From: Desulfatitalea sp. BRH_c12
GTDB lineage: Bacteria > Desulfobacterota > Desulfobacteria > Desulfobacterales > Desulfosarcinaceae
Assembly (NCBI GenBank): GCA_000961655.1
Contig: LADR01000012.1
Location: 124,001-188,000, forward strand
Length of the DNA stretch: 64,000 bases
Direction of reading: 5' to 3'
The notes under the pieces were generated by a model, which saw only the letters and a list, made by a program, of their open reading frames with translations, was not told where the DNA came from and did not search any database. Below, one piece after another: positions 25,026 to 34,613 of the stretch. The stretch's first letter is position 1. Each line of letters starts with the position of its first letter. The position numbers and the translations under genes are program-made.

Positions 25026-28000
25026 TCAGGGCATCCTGATCACCCGGAAGAGTTCTCCATGACGAATGCCTGTTCGGACATATTCCAGGCGCACCTTTTT
25101 GTCGCGACGGAAAGCGCTTCGCAGTTCATCCAGCATCATGCGTTGCGCTGTTGACGAGGCGCCCTGCCTCAGCCTGAATCCGTACCCTTTGCCCGGTGCC
25201 GTGTCCAGTTGCACAACGACTTCCACATCCAGCTGGTCGTCAGGCGGACCGTACTTAGTGCCTAGATTATGGACCCGAAGCATTTTAAGTTTCCCCGATA
25301 CAGAAAGTAAGCTGCCAATCGGGTGGTCCGTGTTTACCTCGAAGGCACCGCGCCCGTGCGTCGCCGCTCGTAATACTCCCGTAACCGGATGAACCGCCAG
25401 TTCCCGGACATCAGCCAATGGGAGACCATCATTGTACGCTACCCAGAACCAGGAACTCCCGCCATCCGACGATCGGCCCCGGTAAACACCTTCTCCAGTT
25501 CCGGCATAAACTGTGTGCGGATTCATGCGATCGATCGCCAGGCTGTTGATCCTGAGGCCGGCAGGCAGATCCGACGTGATATCCTGAGCCAGCATTTGCG
25601 TTGGGGTCACGGTGCCCCGCGAAAACCGGTAAATCCTGCCTATTCCGGTGGTGGCAAAGCCGCCATAGAGAACACCCGGATTGTCCGGGTCGACTTCGAT
25701 ATCGGAAAATCCGAAAGCCGAAGGATGCGTGAAGATGGTGTTCCATCCCGATCCATTCAGACCGGCATACAAACTTCCCTGGTTCGTTCCAGCGTAATGT
25801 ACGTCGGATCTGGCGTCAACGGCCACATGGTTGATAGCGGCGTTTTTCTCCGAGAGGATTACGGACCAATCGCCGGTTGGCGACGTAATCCGCCACAACC
25901 CCCCCGAGCACCCGTTTCCCGTGCAATCATGGGTGCACGGCGCAAGCAGCGTATCGACCTTCATGGGATGCAGGATATACCTCAGGTTGAAGCAGTTCGC
26001 CCCTGTGGGGAGGCCCTTGGCCATTGCATCCCATTTATTCTTTGCCTGATTCCACCTCGCGATACTGCCGGCGTACTGGTTCATCGAGTAATGGACCCCA
26101 CTGTTGTTGGGGGCGATCGCCACCGTCGCACCGTCTCCGTCGCGGATCATACGCCACACCGTGCTAGGTCCGGTATAGAGTAGCGTTCCGTTGTCCTGTG
26201 TGCCACCGGTGATGAAATTGGTGTCCGACCCTGACAGACCCATGTGATAGAATTCCGTGTTGTAGATTCCTTGGCCCAGAAAGCTCCAAGTGCTTTTTTT
26301 ACCTCGCTCGTTGGAACGATAAATACCGCCGTCATTCAATGTATAGATAATGTTAGGGCTATTTGGCCGCACTGCGAAGCCATGGTGATCCACGTGGGCA
26401 CCGTCAGGTGGGGAGCCTTGTCCGCTAGTCATTTCAAAGGACATGCCGCCATCGGTCGAACGCCAGAAATAGGTTCCGCCAAGATATAGGTAGTTGGCAT
26501 TGGCCGGATCAGCCCACATCCCGCTCCACAGCGCTCCCTGATCCGTACTGGTCTTCCAGCCTTTTTCCCACAGTTGCTCATTGAGCCCCCCGATGCTGCA
26601 GCCCAAAGTCGACGTTTTGAATAGCTGAAAGTTGTCTTTCGAGCGAAACCCCGCAAAAAATATTTGGCCTGAGCGCGCCAGTGTGACTTTTGTCCCGGCG
26701 ACCTGCGGGGGGAGCGTCCCTCCAGGGCAGCCCGTGATCTTTCGCCAATTGTCGCCGCTGTTACTCGTAGCATAGATGCCGGCCGTTTTATCGTCGGTCT
26801 TATGAAAGATCGCCGCAAAAAGGGTGGCGGGATCACTCGTGCTCATCACCAAGCCGGTGGCGCTCCCTCCGCCGAGCGACAAAGTCCAGGTGACGCCCCC
26901 ATCCAGGGAGCGGTATACCCCCTTGGAAGAATTCAGGAAGAGGACATTCGGTGCGTTCGGATTCACCAAGAGAATGCCGCCATGGGTGATCGCCTCCAGG
27001 TCCTGTTGCGAAACCTGGGTCCAACTGCTTCCGGCGTTCAGGGACACGTAAAAGCCCCGCCGTGCCGTGGCCCAGTACAATTTGGCGGGATCGACGGGAT
27101 CAAGGCACAGCGCCGCGACGCTGACATCAATATGATCGGTCAGCGGGAACCATGACGATCCGCCTGCAGTGGTCTTCCATATGCCGCTACCTTGCCCTCC
27201 CACGTACATGATATCCGGCTGTGTCGGATGAATAGCAATGGCTGCCAGGCGACCCACCGCATCATTCCAGGCGTATCCGTGCGCCTTCGAATTGGTTATT
27301 CGACCAGGTCCGATGGCTAACCAACGGTGGACCATTGGCATCGGATTCTTAAAGTGGGCGACTTCGCTATTATTTCCCTCGTCTTCCTCGTTCAAGGTAT
27401 CGCCTTCATCCACTTGAACCCGAATGTCAAACTCCTCCGGCGCGTTTTCAATCGTATGGGATACATAGGTTACCGCGCCGGGCACCAGCGCGTTGGTTTC
27501 GATGTACACCGGGTGCATGCCATCCCTGCCTACGGTCCCGGGATCGATGCGGGTTCGAAAAGGAACTGCGGCGGGTAGGGCCCCCTGGTTCCGGATACTG
27601 AAGTTCACCGTGACAAGGCGTGATTGATCTGGTTCCGGCAGCGCGGCATGGATGGAAAGATCGCTGAGCACCAAATCGGGTTTTGCCTCTTCGGTCCTTG
27701 TGTCACCAAGAGAGAGTCTGCGCTCGATTTTATGCCGACCTACCCTGATTTGAGCGGTAAACCTACTGATGTCCGCCAATCCTCCCACTGGGACCTCTAT
27801 GGCCGCCACCCCTCCCGGTTGCAGTGCCGGCGACAGCCTAGCGGCGACAACATCACCGTCCATGAGAACGCTTATCGGAGCCTTGGCGGTCATTTTGCCA
27901 TTATTGCGTATGCGGATCCGCACGCGTTGGGGTCGGTCGCGTTCCAGTAATGCCGCAATATCCAGGATTTCGAAACTGATGTGGGGTGAATCCTCGGTGA

Positions 28001-28436
28001 TCATCAATTCCTTGGTGATCGAATTGTCACTTCGGTTTCGCTCGAGGATCTGAAAATCCGGATCAACAACCGCGTGAAGCGTATAGCGACCGCTCTGATC
28101 CACCGACCAGTCCCACAATGGCATGACCGAGCCTTCCGCCGGCACAGTGACTATCTTCTCCGGCAGCGCTTTCCCGTTGATCAGTAATCTCAATTTGACA
28201 GCTTCGACGGGTTCTCGTCCGCAATTCCGCACCTCCAGCATGATTTGGATCCGACTTTCCGGGGGCGGAACGTCGGGTGTTTGAACAATCCTGACGGCGA
28301 TCAGATCGGGGCGCTCATCCGGCCGTTTACCCTCGGGAGTAGGTTCTTTCTGGATGGCTGCCACATGGGACTGTGATGCCAGCAGGCAGATCATCGACAG
28401 CAGAAATACCAAAATCCCATACTTGCTTATTTTCAT
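25026..28436 (-). CDS. Secreted CARDB and BNR/sortilin-repeat protein
   Basis: The start is taken at the ATG at 28436 after GGGAGGGAAC, giving 1136 residues. A signal peptide (ILVFLLSMICLLASQSHVAA) is followed by two or three CARDB-type adhesion domains (for example ESRIQIMLEVRNCGREPVEA and RNRSDNSITKELM), then a long beta-propeller region with repeats such as GIWKTTAGGSSW, GVYRSLDGGVTWTLS and GIYRSNERGKKSTWSF, as in exo-sialidase or VPS10-like proteins. The end is the small domain shared with the downstream 120-residue protein. It probably acts outside the cell in adhesion or glycan binding; no catalytic residues are claimed. Confidence 0.85.
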   Translation of the reverse strand: MKISKYGILVFLLSMICLLASQSHVAAIQKEPTPEGKRPDERPDLIAVRIVQTPDVPPPESRIQIMLEVRNCGREPVEAVKLRLLINGKALPEKIVTVPAEGSVMPLWDWSVDQSGRYTLHAVVDPDFQILERNRSDNSITKELMITEDSPHISFEILDIAALLERDRPQRVRIRIRNNGKMTAKAPISVLMDGDVVAARLSPALQPGGVAAIEVPVGGLADISRFTAQIRVGRHKIERRLSLGDTRTEEAKPDLVLSDLSIHAALPEPDQSRLVTVNFSIRNQGALPAAVPFRTRIDPGTVGRDGMHPVYIETNALVPGAVTYVSHTIENAPEEFDIRVQVDEGDTLNEEDEGNNSEVAHFKNPMPMVHRWLAIGPGRITNSKAHGYAWNDAVGRLAAIAIHPTQPDIMYVGGQGSGIWKTTAGGSSWFPLTDHIDVSVAALCLDPVDPAKLYWATARRGFYVSLNAGSSWTQVSQQDLEAITHGGILLVNPNAPNVLFLNSSKGVYRSLDGGVTWTLSLGGGSATGLVMSTSDPATLFAAIFHKTDDKTAGIYATSNSGDNWRKITGCPGGTLPPQVAGTKVTLARSGQIFFAGFRSKDNFQLFKTSTLGCSIGGLNEQLWEKGWKTSTDQGALWSGMWADPANANYLYLGGTYFWRSTDGGMSFEMTSGQGSPPDGAHVDHHGFAVRPNSPNIIYTLNDGGIYRSNERGKKSTWSFLGQGIYNTEFYHMGLSGSDTNFITGGTQDNGTLLYTGPSTVWRMIRDGDGATVAIAPNNSGVHYSMNQYAGSIARWNQAKNKWDAMAKGLPTGANCFNLRYILHPMKVDTLLAPCTHDCTGNGCSGGLWRITSPTGDWSVILSEKNAAINHVAVDARSDVHYAGTNQGSLYAGLNGSGWNTIFTHPSAFGFSDIEVDPDNPGVLYGGFATTGIGRIYRFSRGTVTPTQMLAQDITSDLPAGLRINSLAIDRMNPHTVYAGTGEGVYRGRSSDGGSSWFWVAYNDGLPLADVRELAVHPVTGVLRAATHGRGAFEVNTDHPIGSLLSVSGKLKMLRVHNLGTKYGPPDDQLDVEVVVQLDTAPGKGYGFRLRQGASSTAQRMMLDELRSAFRRDKKVRLEYVRTGIRHGELFRVIRMP

Positions 28437-28798
28437 GTTCCCTCCCGCCAACCAGGTTCAAGTCAGGCTTTCGTGAACCCTTTAACATTTTGTCTTTTAC
28501 GAGCTATCTTCTCAACGTATTCTGAAACGCGTTGAAGCAGGCCTTAGAATGCGAGAATGATTTATCCATTCACAAGATAACTCGCAGTTGACGCGTCTAA
28601 TCTGCGGAAATATTGGCCAACAAATTCCTTAGAAGTCAGTACTCGAATGCCCGATATATACCCTTGAGCCAATCGGAAGTTGCGGTACGTATGATCTTCA
28701 GGGACAAGTATTGACCGAGATCACATCTGGTGAGGTCAACGGTGGTGATTAAGGAAAGTTAATATCGAATCCACTGATAATATCGTTAGCTTGCCGTC
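28437..28798. other. Gap without recognisable gene
   Basis: No gene is supported between the large secreted protein and the HD-GYP remnant. It should contain the promoter of the secreted-protein operon, but none is clear. Confidence 0.45.
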
Positions 28799-29456
28799 AT
28801 GTTATTGTCAATCGAATTGCCACATGAGCAAGGGTACCGGCGACTTCTGGGACATCGACTGAAATACTTCATCGATGCTTTCATGATGCATACGGCCATC
28901 TCGAACACCTCGGTAGCCGATGTCGTTCATTTATGGCGGGTATCCTATTACTGCCGGCACTTGGCCGAAGCGGTCGGCCTGCCGCGGGACATGGTCTTTT
29001 TGTCTGCCCTGGGCGGATTTTTGCATGATATCGGGAAGATCAGCATCCCCGATGAGATCTTGTAAAGCGCGGCCGGTTCACTGAGTACGAAGTGGTAAAA
29101 AACCCATCCAGGAATTGGGGGCCTCCTGATCCAGGAGCACCCGCTGGGTGGCTTGGCCCTTTCGGCCGTTCACCAGCATCATGAGTGGGTAACCGGACTG
29201 GGATACCCACAACGGCTCGAAGGCGATCAGATATCTATTTTCGCCCGAATCGCCAGCATTGCAGATGCCTTTGAAGCGCTCACGAGCACCCGCCCCTTAT
29301 CGCCAGGGAGTATCCGCGGCACAGGCGGTGCTGGCTCTTAGAATGGAGCAGGGGACCCAGTTCGACACCCGCCTGCTGGATGTATTCATGCAGTGGGTTG
29401 AAAAAGAAGCCGTCGCGGAAAAATTATCGGCTACAGTGATACCGGCGTTGCCATGA
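28799..29456 (+). pseudogene. Broken HD-GYP domain phosphodiesterase
   Basis: The pieces read FLHDIGKISIPDEIL in one frame to about 29063, then VKRGRFTEYEVVKN in a second, then HPGIGGLLIQEHPLGGLALS through HHEWVTGLGYPQRLEGDQI to ADAFEALTSTRP, and finally YRQGVSAAQAVLALRMEQGT in a third frame from about 29305. These are the ordered motifs of HD-GYP cyclic-di-GMP phosphodiesterases, so at least three frameshifts have killed the gene. The HD residues and the GYP loop (GLGYP) are still legible, which suggests recent decay. Confidence 0.85.
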
Positions 29457-29683
29457 TCCGATGTCCTTGTGGCCCGGTGATCACCGTTACTCCTGATGCG
29501 CAGGACGGTGATATCGTCCTTTGCCGGGTTTGCGGCTCGGCTCACCGCCTGAACCGGCAAGCAGACACCTTCACCCTGGAACCGCTGGACATGCAGGGCA
29601 GCGCGGAAGATCTAAAGCCGCGTCCCGAGACCAGACCCATCGAGGCATTTATTTCCTTGGCACCGGCCACGGTCACCATCTGA
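29453..29683 (+). CDS. Small zinc-ribbon-like protein
   Basis: The 76-residue product begins MIRCPCGPVITVTPDAQDG and has CRVCGSAHRL, giving two CxC/CxxC pairs able to bind a metal. Its ATG overlaps the last stop of the broken HD-GYP gene, so it was probably co-translated with it. No family name is given. With its upstream partner dead it may no longer be expressed. Confidence 0.45.
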   Translation: MIRCPCGPVITVTPDAQDGDIVLCRVCGSAHRLNRQADTFTLEPLDMQGSAEDLKPRPETRPIEAFISLAPATVTI

Positions 29684-29850
29684 AAAGCGAAAGTCCGGCT
29701 ATTTGCGGGAACACCCCGGATGAGAGCTGCTATCGTGCCTTCCTGGAGAACACCTCAGGCATAGAGTTTTCGGGAAATTCCAGCCGCCCACGTGGGCTTG
29801 AGCGAGGCAAGATCCGCACGGAAATTTTTTGCGAAAATCATCTTTTTTTA

Positions 29851-29891
29851 TTGACACCAAATAAATGTTATTTGTAATACATTATATGTAT
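29851..29891 (+). promoter_or_regulatory. Promoter with nested palindromes before the FadR-type regulator
   Basis: TTGACA at 29851-29856 and TAATAC at 29875-29880 (18 bp spacing) form a good sigma-70 promoter. Between and over them lie two perfect inverted repeats: CAAATAA-ATG-TTATTTG (29858-29874) and ATACAT-TAT-ATGTAT (29877-29891). GGGAGGA and a GTG start follow at 29915. The layout fits autoregulation by the FadR-type protein. Confidence 0.65.
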
Positions 29892-29914
29892 GACATTCAT
29901 TCAGGGAGGAAACG

Positions 29915-30685
29915 GTGTTTAAAAAAATTAAAGAACCAAGGATCTCTGAGACTATTGTGGACCAGGTTTTCCAGGCTATTCTAAGAGGAGATCTCAAGCC
30001 CAAGGATAAACTTCCTTCGGAAAATGAGCTGTGCGAAATTTTCGGCGTTAGTCGGGTGACAGTTCGGGAGGCCATCCGCTACCTTGACCAACTCGGTACG
30101 TTGGAGATACGCCAGGGCAGTACAGGCGGCTCTTTTATCAAAGAGGTGAACCTTGAGGAGATTGCCGTCCAAATGTGCAATGTGCTGAGGATGGCCAACG
30201 TGACCTTCCTTCACCTGGCCGAGGCCAGAGCCTCTCTTGAACGCATGATTCTCAGGGAGTTGATCCCCGCCGAAAGAAGGCCTCATCTCATACAGGCGAT
30301 GGAGGAGAATATAAAAAAGGCATCGGTATATTACCAAAGCGAAGATGACAACAGCAGAGTCCTCGCCAATTTTGAATTTCACGCACTCATTGCTGAAATG
30401 ACAAATAATCCGATCATCATTCTCATGCACAAAATTATCGTCGAACTTTCCCTCCGATTCTTCAAAAACGTCAAATCATCTACTTCAATTGGTGGAAGTA
30501 CGCTCGATCAGCACGCGCAGATTGCTGAGTTGCTAAAGCAGGGGAAAATCGAAGAGGCCGCCGAGTTGTGTGCGAATCATATTTGCCAGGTCAGCGGAGG
30601 CATTGTCGAGAAGTCTAATGAACAAACGTCTTTCTTCAAAAAGCCGTTAAGCGCAGGTCGCACGGACCAAAAAGTGAAAGGATGA
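29915..30685 (+). CDS. FadR-subfamily GntR transcriptional regulator
   Basis: GTG start after GGGAGGA; 256 residues. The N-terminal winged helix reads KLPSENELCEIFGVSRVTV then REAIRYLDQLGTLEIRQG, the GntR signature. The C-terminal half is a helical FCD-type ligand domain with EARASLERMILREL, EFHALIAEMTNNPII and a final HICQVSGGIVEK. Such regulators sense acyl-CoA or organic acids. The gene overlaps the acyl-CoA ligase gene by 4 bp, so it is the first gene of the catabolic cluster and very likely its regulator. Confidence 0.93.
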   Translation: MFKKIKEPRISETIVDQVFQAILRGDLKPKDKLPSENELCEIFGVSRVTVREAIRYLDQLGTLEIRQGSTGGSFIKEVNLEEIAVQMCNVLRMANVTFLHLAEARASLERMILRELIPAERRPHLIQAMEENIKKASVYYQSEDDNSRVLANFEFHALIAEMTNNPIIILMHKIIVELSLRFFKNVKSSTSIGGSTLDQHAQIAELLKQGKIEEAAELCANHICQVSGGIVEKSNEQTSFFKKPLSAGRTDQKVKG

Positions 30686-32214
30686 CCGCTGTGGCAGAAT
30701 GCCTTCGGACAATAGGGGATCTCATCGAAAGCAATGCGCGCCGATACGAAGAAAAAACGTATCTATTGCACGGAGATCAGCAGATTTCATTTGGTGCCAT
30801 CCATCGCCTCAGCAATAAGTTGGCGAATGGTTTTCTGAGACTCGGTATTCGCGGCAATGACAAGGTATGCCTGATGCTGTCCAACCGGCCCGAATTTCTC
30901 TATTGTTGGTTTGCCCTGAACAAAATCGGGGCCGTGATGGTGCCGGTGAATACCGCTTTCCGCGGGCAGGAGTTGTCCTACATCATCCGGCACGCCGAAG
31001 CCAAGGCAATCGTCACCGAGGCGCTTTTTCGACCGGCCCTGCTCGAGATTGCGCGTGAAAGCGATCTTCAAATCATCCACATCGGCGATGGCGCAGGCGA
31101 AGGCGTCCTCGACTACGGGTGCCTCCTTTCAGGGACGGCGGATACTCTGACACCGTTTGGCATTTCCGAAAACGACCACGCCGTATATCCATACACCTCA
31201 GGTACCACCGGCTTGCCCAAAGGTGTCATGCTCTCCCACCGGACATACGTGCAAGCAGCGCGTGCATTTGTCAAGGCGGTCGGCGCCGGCCCGGCCGACC
31301 GGATCATGACCCCCAATCCTTTGTTCCATATCAACGCGGAGTGTTACTCTGCCATGGGCAGCATGGCGGCGGGAGCGAGTTTGGTTTTGCTGGAGCGCTT
31401 CAGCGCTTCCGGTTTAAAGGGAGAGGTTGAGCGGTATGCGCCGACCATCCTGGTTCTGGTCCTGGCCTCGGCCTCCATCCTTTACAAAAAATACCGGGAC
31501 AGCGCGGATTGGCAGACTAGTCTGCGCAAGATCGTGGCCGGAGGTGTCCCCAAAGGCGAATACCGCAATTTCGAACGCAAATTCGGTGTCGTTCTGCAAA
31601 ACATCTACAGCATGACCGAAACCCCCATGGGTCTGATGAGCCCGACGGACGGGCCTGCCCGTGATGGCGGCGTCGGCTTTGCGATGCCGGCCGACGATCC
31701 TTACGGGCCCAACCTTGTGCGGGTCGTCAATGAGCACGGGCAAGACTGCGCACCCGGGGAAATCGGGGAAATTATCTTGAAAAACGCCGCCCTGATGGAT
31801 GGCTATTTTAAGGATCCGGCGGCATCTCAACAGGCCCTCCGCGATGGTTTCCTTTACACCGGCGACAAGGTTCGCACGGACGCGGATGGGTATGTTTACT
31901 TCGTAGGCCGGGGGCGCGACATCCTTCGCAAAAAAGGGCACAATATCTCCGCTGCCGAAGTTGAAGCGACCCTGGCCGCCCATCCGGCGGTGCTGGAAGC
32001 GGCGGTCATCGGTATTCCTGCGGATTATGGCGACGACGAGATCAAGGCGTTTATCGTTTTCCGAGAGAACCAGAGGGTCGATTGGAAAGTATTGCAGGAT
32101 TGGTGTGGCGAACATCTGGCGGAGTTCAAGGTGCCGCAAGTGTTTGATGTCGCGGATGCTTTGCCCAAAAATGCCATGGGACGAATCATGAAAAACCGGC
32201 TTCAGAATCCTTGA
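30682..32214 (+). CDS. AMP-forming acyl-CoA ligase
   Basis: The 510-residue protein has the AMP-binding P-loop YTSGTTGLPKGVMLSH, the motif YSMTETPMGLMSP, and the C-terminal LYTGDKVRTDADGYVYFVG with GRGRDILRKKGHNISAAEVE, ending in the catalytic lysine region PKNAMGRIMKNRL. It activates a carboxylic acid to its CoA ester with ATP. It resembles the CaiC-like branch; the substrate is not readable from sequence. Position in the cluster makes it the likely entry step for the acid degraded here. Confidence 0.92.
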   Translation: MTAVAECLRTIGDLIESNARRYEEKTYLLHGDQQISFGAIHRLSNKLANGFLRLGIRGNDKVCLMLSNRPEFLYCWFALNKIGAVMVPVNTAFRGQELSYIIRHAEAKAIVTEALFRPALLEIARESDLQIIHIGDGAGEGVLDYGCLLSGTADTLTPFGISENDHAVYPYTSGTTGLPKGVMLSHRTYVQAARAFVKAVGAGPADRIMTPNPLFHINAECYSAMGSMAAGASLVLLERFSASGLKGEVERYAPTILVLVLASASILYKKYRDSADWQTSLRKIVAGGVPKGEYRNFERKFGVVLQNIYSMTETPMGLMSPTDGPARDGGVGFAMPADDPYGPNLVRVVNEHGQDCAPGEIGEIILKNAALMDGYFKDPAASQQALRDGFLYTGDKVRTDADGYVYFVGRGRDILRKKGHNISAAEVEATLAAHPAVLEAAVIGIPADYGDDEIKAFIVFRENQRVDWKVLQDWCGEHLAEFKVPQVFDVADALPKNAMGRIMKNRLQNP

Positions 32215-32251
32215 TCAAAAAACAGCGAAAGCAGATGCGCAGGAGGTGACA

Positions 32252-33349
32252 GTGGCTAAAAAAACAAGTTCCATGGTTCTCGAAGGTCCTCGCACGATGC
32301 GTCAATGGGAGTTCGATATCCCGACCATCCTGGAAGACGACGCCCTCTTGAAAGTCGAAATGACCGGGGTCTGCGGATCCGATCCCGGAATCTACAACGG
32401 TAAGGCGTTCAAGGCACCCCGGCCGTACCCCATCATCATGGGCCATGAGATCATAGGCCATATCGAAGAAATCGGAGAAAAATTCGCGGCCCGCAACGGT
32501 CTGCAGGTCGGGGACCGCGTTATCGTGGAATACGCTTTTGGCTGCGGGCAGTGCTCTTCGTGTCTGACAGGACATTACGTGACGTGCGACAAACATTACA
32601 ATTACGGCTCCATGATTTCTTGCAAGAACCCGCCCCATCTGTTCGGAGCCTATGGCGCGTATGTGTATCTGCACCCGCGGGCCATGGTTCACAAGATCAG
32701 TCCGGCCATTTCGGCCGAGGCCGGTGTCTTGATCTGCGCTGTTCTCGGTAACGCTTTGCGATGGCTGCGCCACAAGGGCGGCATTTCCATAGGCGAGACC
32801 GTGGTCATCCTGGGCCCGGGGCAGCAGGGGCTGGCAGCCGTGATCATCGCCCGACAGGCCGGCGCTGGGCAGATCATAGTGGCCGGCATGAGCAAAGATC
32901 GGCGTCGTCTCGAGCTGGCCCGGCGCTACGGCGCGCATCACGTGGTGGATGTGGAAAAAGAAGATCTGTCGGCAGTGGTGCGCGACATCACGCACGGGCG
33001 CATGGCCGATGTGGCGATGGACGTTACAGGGAGTGCCGGGGGGGCAAGGGCGTTGTTTGATCTGGTACGGCAGCAGGGACGCATCATTTTGCCGGGCCTT
33101 TACGGCGCCAACAAAGAAATTCCGATCGCCCTGGATAAAATCGTTACGAAGGAGCTGACGGTTCTGGGTGTTTTCAGTCAGGATATGTCTTCGGTGATTC
33201 CAGCGATTCGTCTTGCCGAGGAAGGATTATACCCCCTGGAAGAAATGGTCACGCACCGTTTCCCCATGGCAGAGGCGGAACGGGCCGTACAGATCGCCGG
33301 TGGAGAATTTCCAGAAGAAGACCCTATCAAGGTCGTCCTGGTGCCGTAA
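32252..33349 (+). CDS. Zinc-dependent medium-chain dehydrogenase
   Basis: The GTG at 32252 follows AGGAGG closely; an in-frame GTG at 32246 is less likely. The 365-residue protein has catalytic zinc ligands in GVCGSD and MGHEIIGHIEE, four structural cysteines in CGQCSSCLTGHYVTC, and a Rossmann motif VVILGPGQQGLAAV. It oxidises an alcohol or reduces a carbonyl with NAD(P). It may act on a hydroxy or aldehyde intermediate of the pathway; substrate unknown. Confidence 0.9.
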   Translation: MAKKTSSMVLEGPRTMRQWEFDIPTILEDDALLKVEMTGVCGSDPGIYNGKAFKAPRPYPIIMGHEIIGHIEEIGEKFAARNGLQVGDRVIVEYAFGCGQCSSCLTGHYVTCDKHYNYGSMISCKNPPHLFGAYGAYVYLHPRAMVHKISPAISAEAGVLICAVLGNALRWLRHKGGISIGETVVILGPGQQGLAAVIIARQAGAGQIIVAGMSKDRRRLELARRYGAHHVVDVEKEDLSAVVRDITHGRMADVAMDVTGSAGGARALFDLVRQQGRIILPGLYGANKEIPIALDKIVTKELTVLGVFSQDMSSVIPAIRLAEEGLYPLEEMVTHRFPMAEAERAVQIAGGEFPEEDPIKVVLVP

Positions 33350-33426
33350 AAAAATCCTTACGGACTGGAGAATCTGTGTCGGCGTTTGCGAAAATCCATG
33401 CAAACAACGCCAAGGAGAAAAGAACT

Positions 33427-34596
33427 ATGAGCAAGGTTGGCATTATCGGTGTCGGACAGAGCAAATTCGTCCGCAAATATCCCGGCTCGATCCGGGAACT
33501 GGCCTTCGAAGGATTCAAGGAAGCGGTTTTGGATGCCGGGTTAACCGTCAAAGACATCTCTGCTTCGGTGCTTTGCTCGGCGCCGGAGTATGACAAGCAG
33601 CGTTCACCAGCCGCAATCGTGGCAGAGTACCTGGGTTTGAATCCACAACCGACCTTTTATGTGGAGACATTGTGTTCCTCCAGCAGTACGGGACTCAAGC
33701 TGGCATACAGCCTGGTGGCCTCCGGCGTTCACGACGTGGTGGCGGTCATTGGTCTGCAGAAGATGTCGGAAATTTCTTCAGCCGAATCTCAGGAGCGGAT
33801 GGGACGGGGCGGCGATATCCAGTGGGAAAGCCCCTTTGGCACCATGATGCCAGCCTATTACGCCATGTATGCCCAGGCGCACATGGAAAAATACGGCACC
33901 ACTCTGGAAGACCTGGCGGCCATACGTGTCAAGGCCGCCACCTATGGTCAGATCAATGACCGAGCGGTTTACCGCAAGTCGGTCACCCCGCAGATGTTCA
34001 CCGATCCGGATGACATGATGTCCGGTCCGGTGGCCAGCCCCTTGCGGGTAGGCGACTGCTGTGCCAATGCCGACGGTGCCTCGTGTATCATCGTGGCCAA
34101 CGAAGAAAAAGCCCGCCGGTTCAGCAAAAGGCCCATTTGGATCTTGGGCATCGGCGCCGCCAGTGCGAGTGTCAATTTAACGGGGCGCGATCTTTTCACC
34201 GGTTTGCGGGTGGCTGAGCAGGCTGCCAAACAAGCCTATGCCATGGCAGGTGTGGGTCCGAAGGACATCGATGTGGCTGAAGTGCACGATTGCTTCACCA
34301 TTGCGGAACTGATGGCATACGAAAACCTGGGTTTTGCCAAACCCGGCGAGGGCAAGGAATTGATCCGGAGCCGCGAGACTTACAAAGAGGGCCGCATTCC
34401 GATCAATGTGGACGGCGGCTTGTTGTCCAAGGGGCACCCGATCGGCGCCACCGGCGGCAGCCAGGTGCGTACGATCGTCCTGCAACTGCGCGGCGAGGCC
34501 GGCGACATGCAGGTTAAGAATCCGCAGATCGGATTGGTGCACAACATCGGCGGTGTGGGCGTCTATGGCAATGTGACCATTCTGGGCAATCAATAA
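33427..34596 (+). CDS. Thiolase / SCP-x-like acetyl-CoA acyltransferase
   Basis: Start at the ATG after AAGGAG; 389 residues. The nucleophile cysteine sits in ETLCSSSSTGLKLAYSL, the histidine in AEVHDCFTIAELMAYENLG, and the C-terminal GHPIGATGGSQVR is typical of the lipid-transfer-protein-like thiolases. Its last part lacks the usual C-G-G-G loop and reads VHNIGGVGVYGNV. Such proteins commonly pair with DUF35 zinc-ribbon proteins, which is the next gene, 17 bp downstream. It would cleave or form a 3-ketoacyl-CoA. Confidence 0.9.
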   Translation: MSKVGIIGVGQSKFVRKYPGSIRELAFEGFKEAVLDAGLTVKDISASVLCSAPEYDKQRSPAAIVAEYLGLNPQPTFYVETLCSSSSTGLKLAYSLVASGVHDVVAVIGLQKMSEISSAESQERMGRGGDIQWESPFGTMMPAYYAMYAQAHMEKYGTTLEDLAAIRVKAATYGQINDRAVYRKSVTPQMFTDPDDMMSGPVASPLRVGDCCANADGASCIIVANEEKARRFSKRPIWILGIGAASASVNLTGRDLFTGLRVAEQAAKQAYAMAGVGPKDIDVAEVHDCFTIAELMAYENLGFAKPGEGKELIRSRETYKEGRIPINVDGGLLSKGHPIGATGGSQVRTIVLQLRGEAGDMQVKNPQIGLVHNIGGVGVYGNVTILGNQ

Positions 34597-34613
34597 GCTG
34601 GAGAAGAATTATC

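Noticed and set aside
31414-32139. Minus-strand open frame of 241 codons
   Set aside because: Antisense to the acyl-CoA ligase and without any motif.
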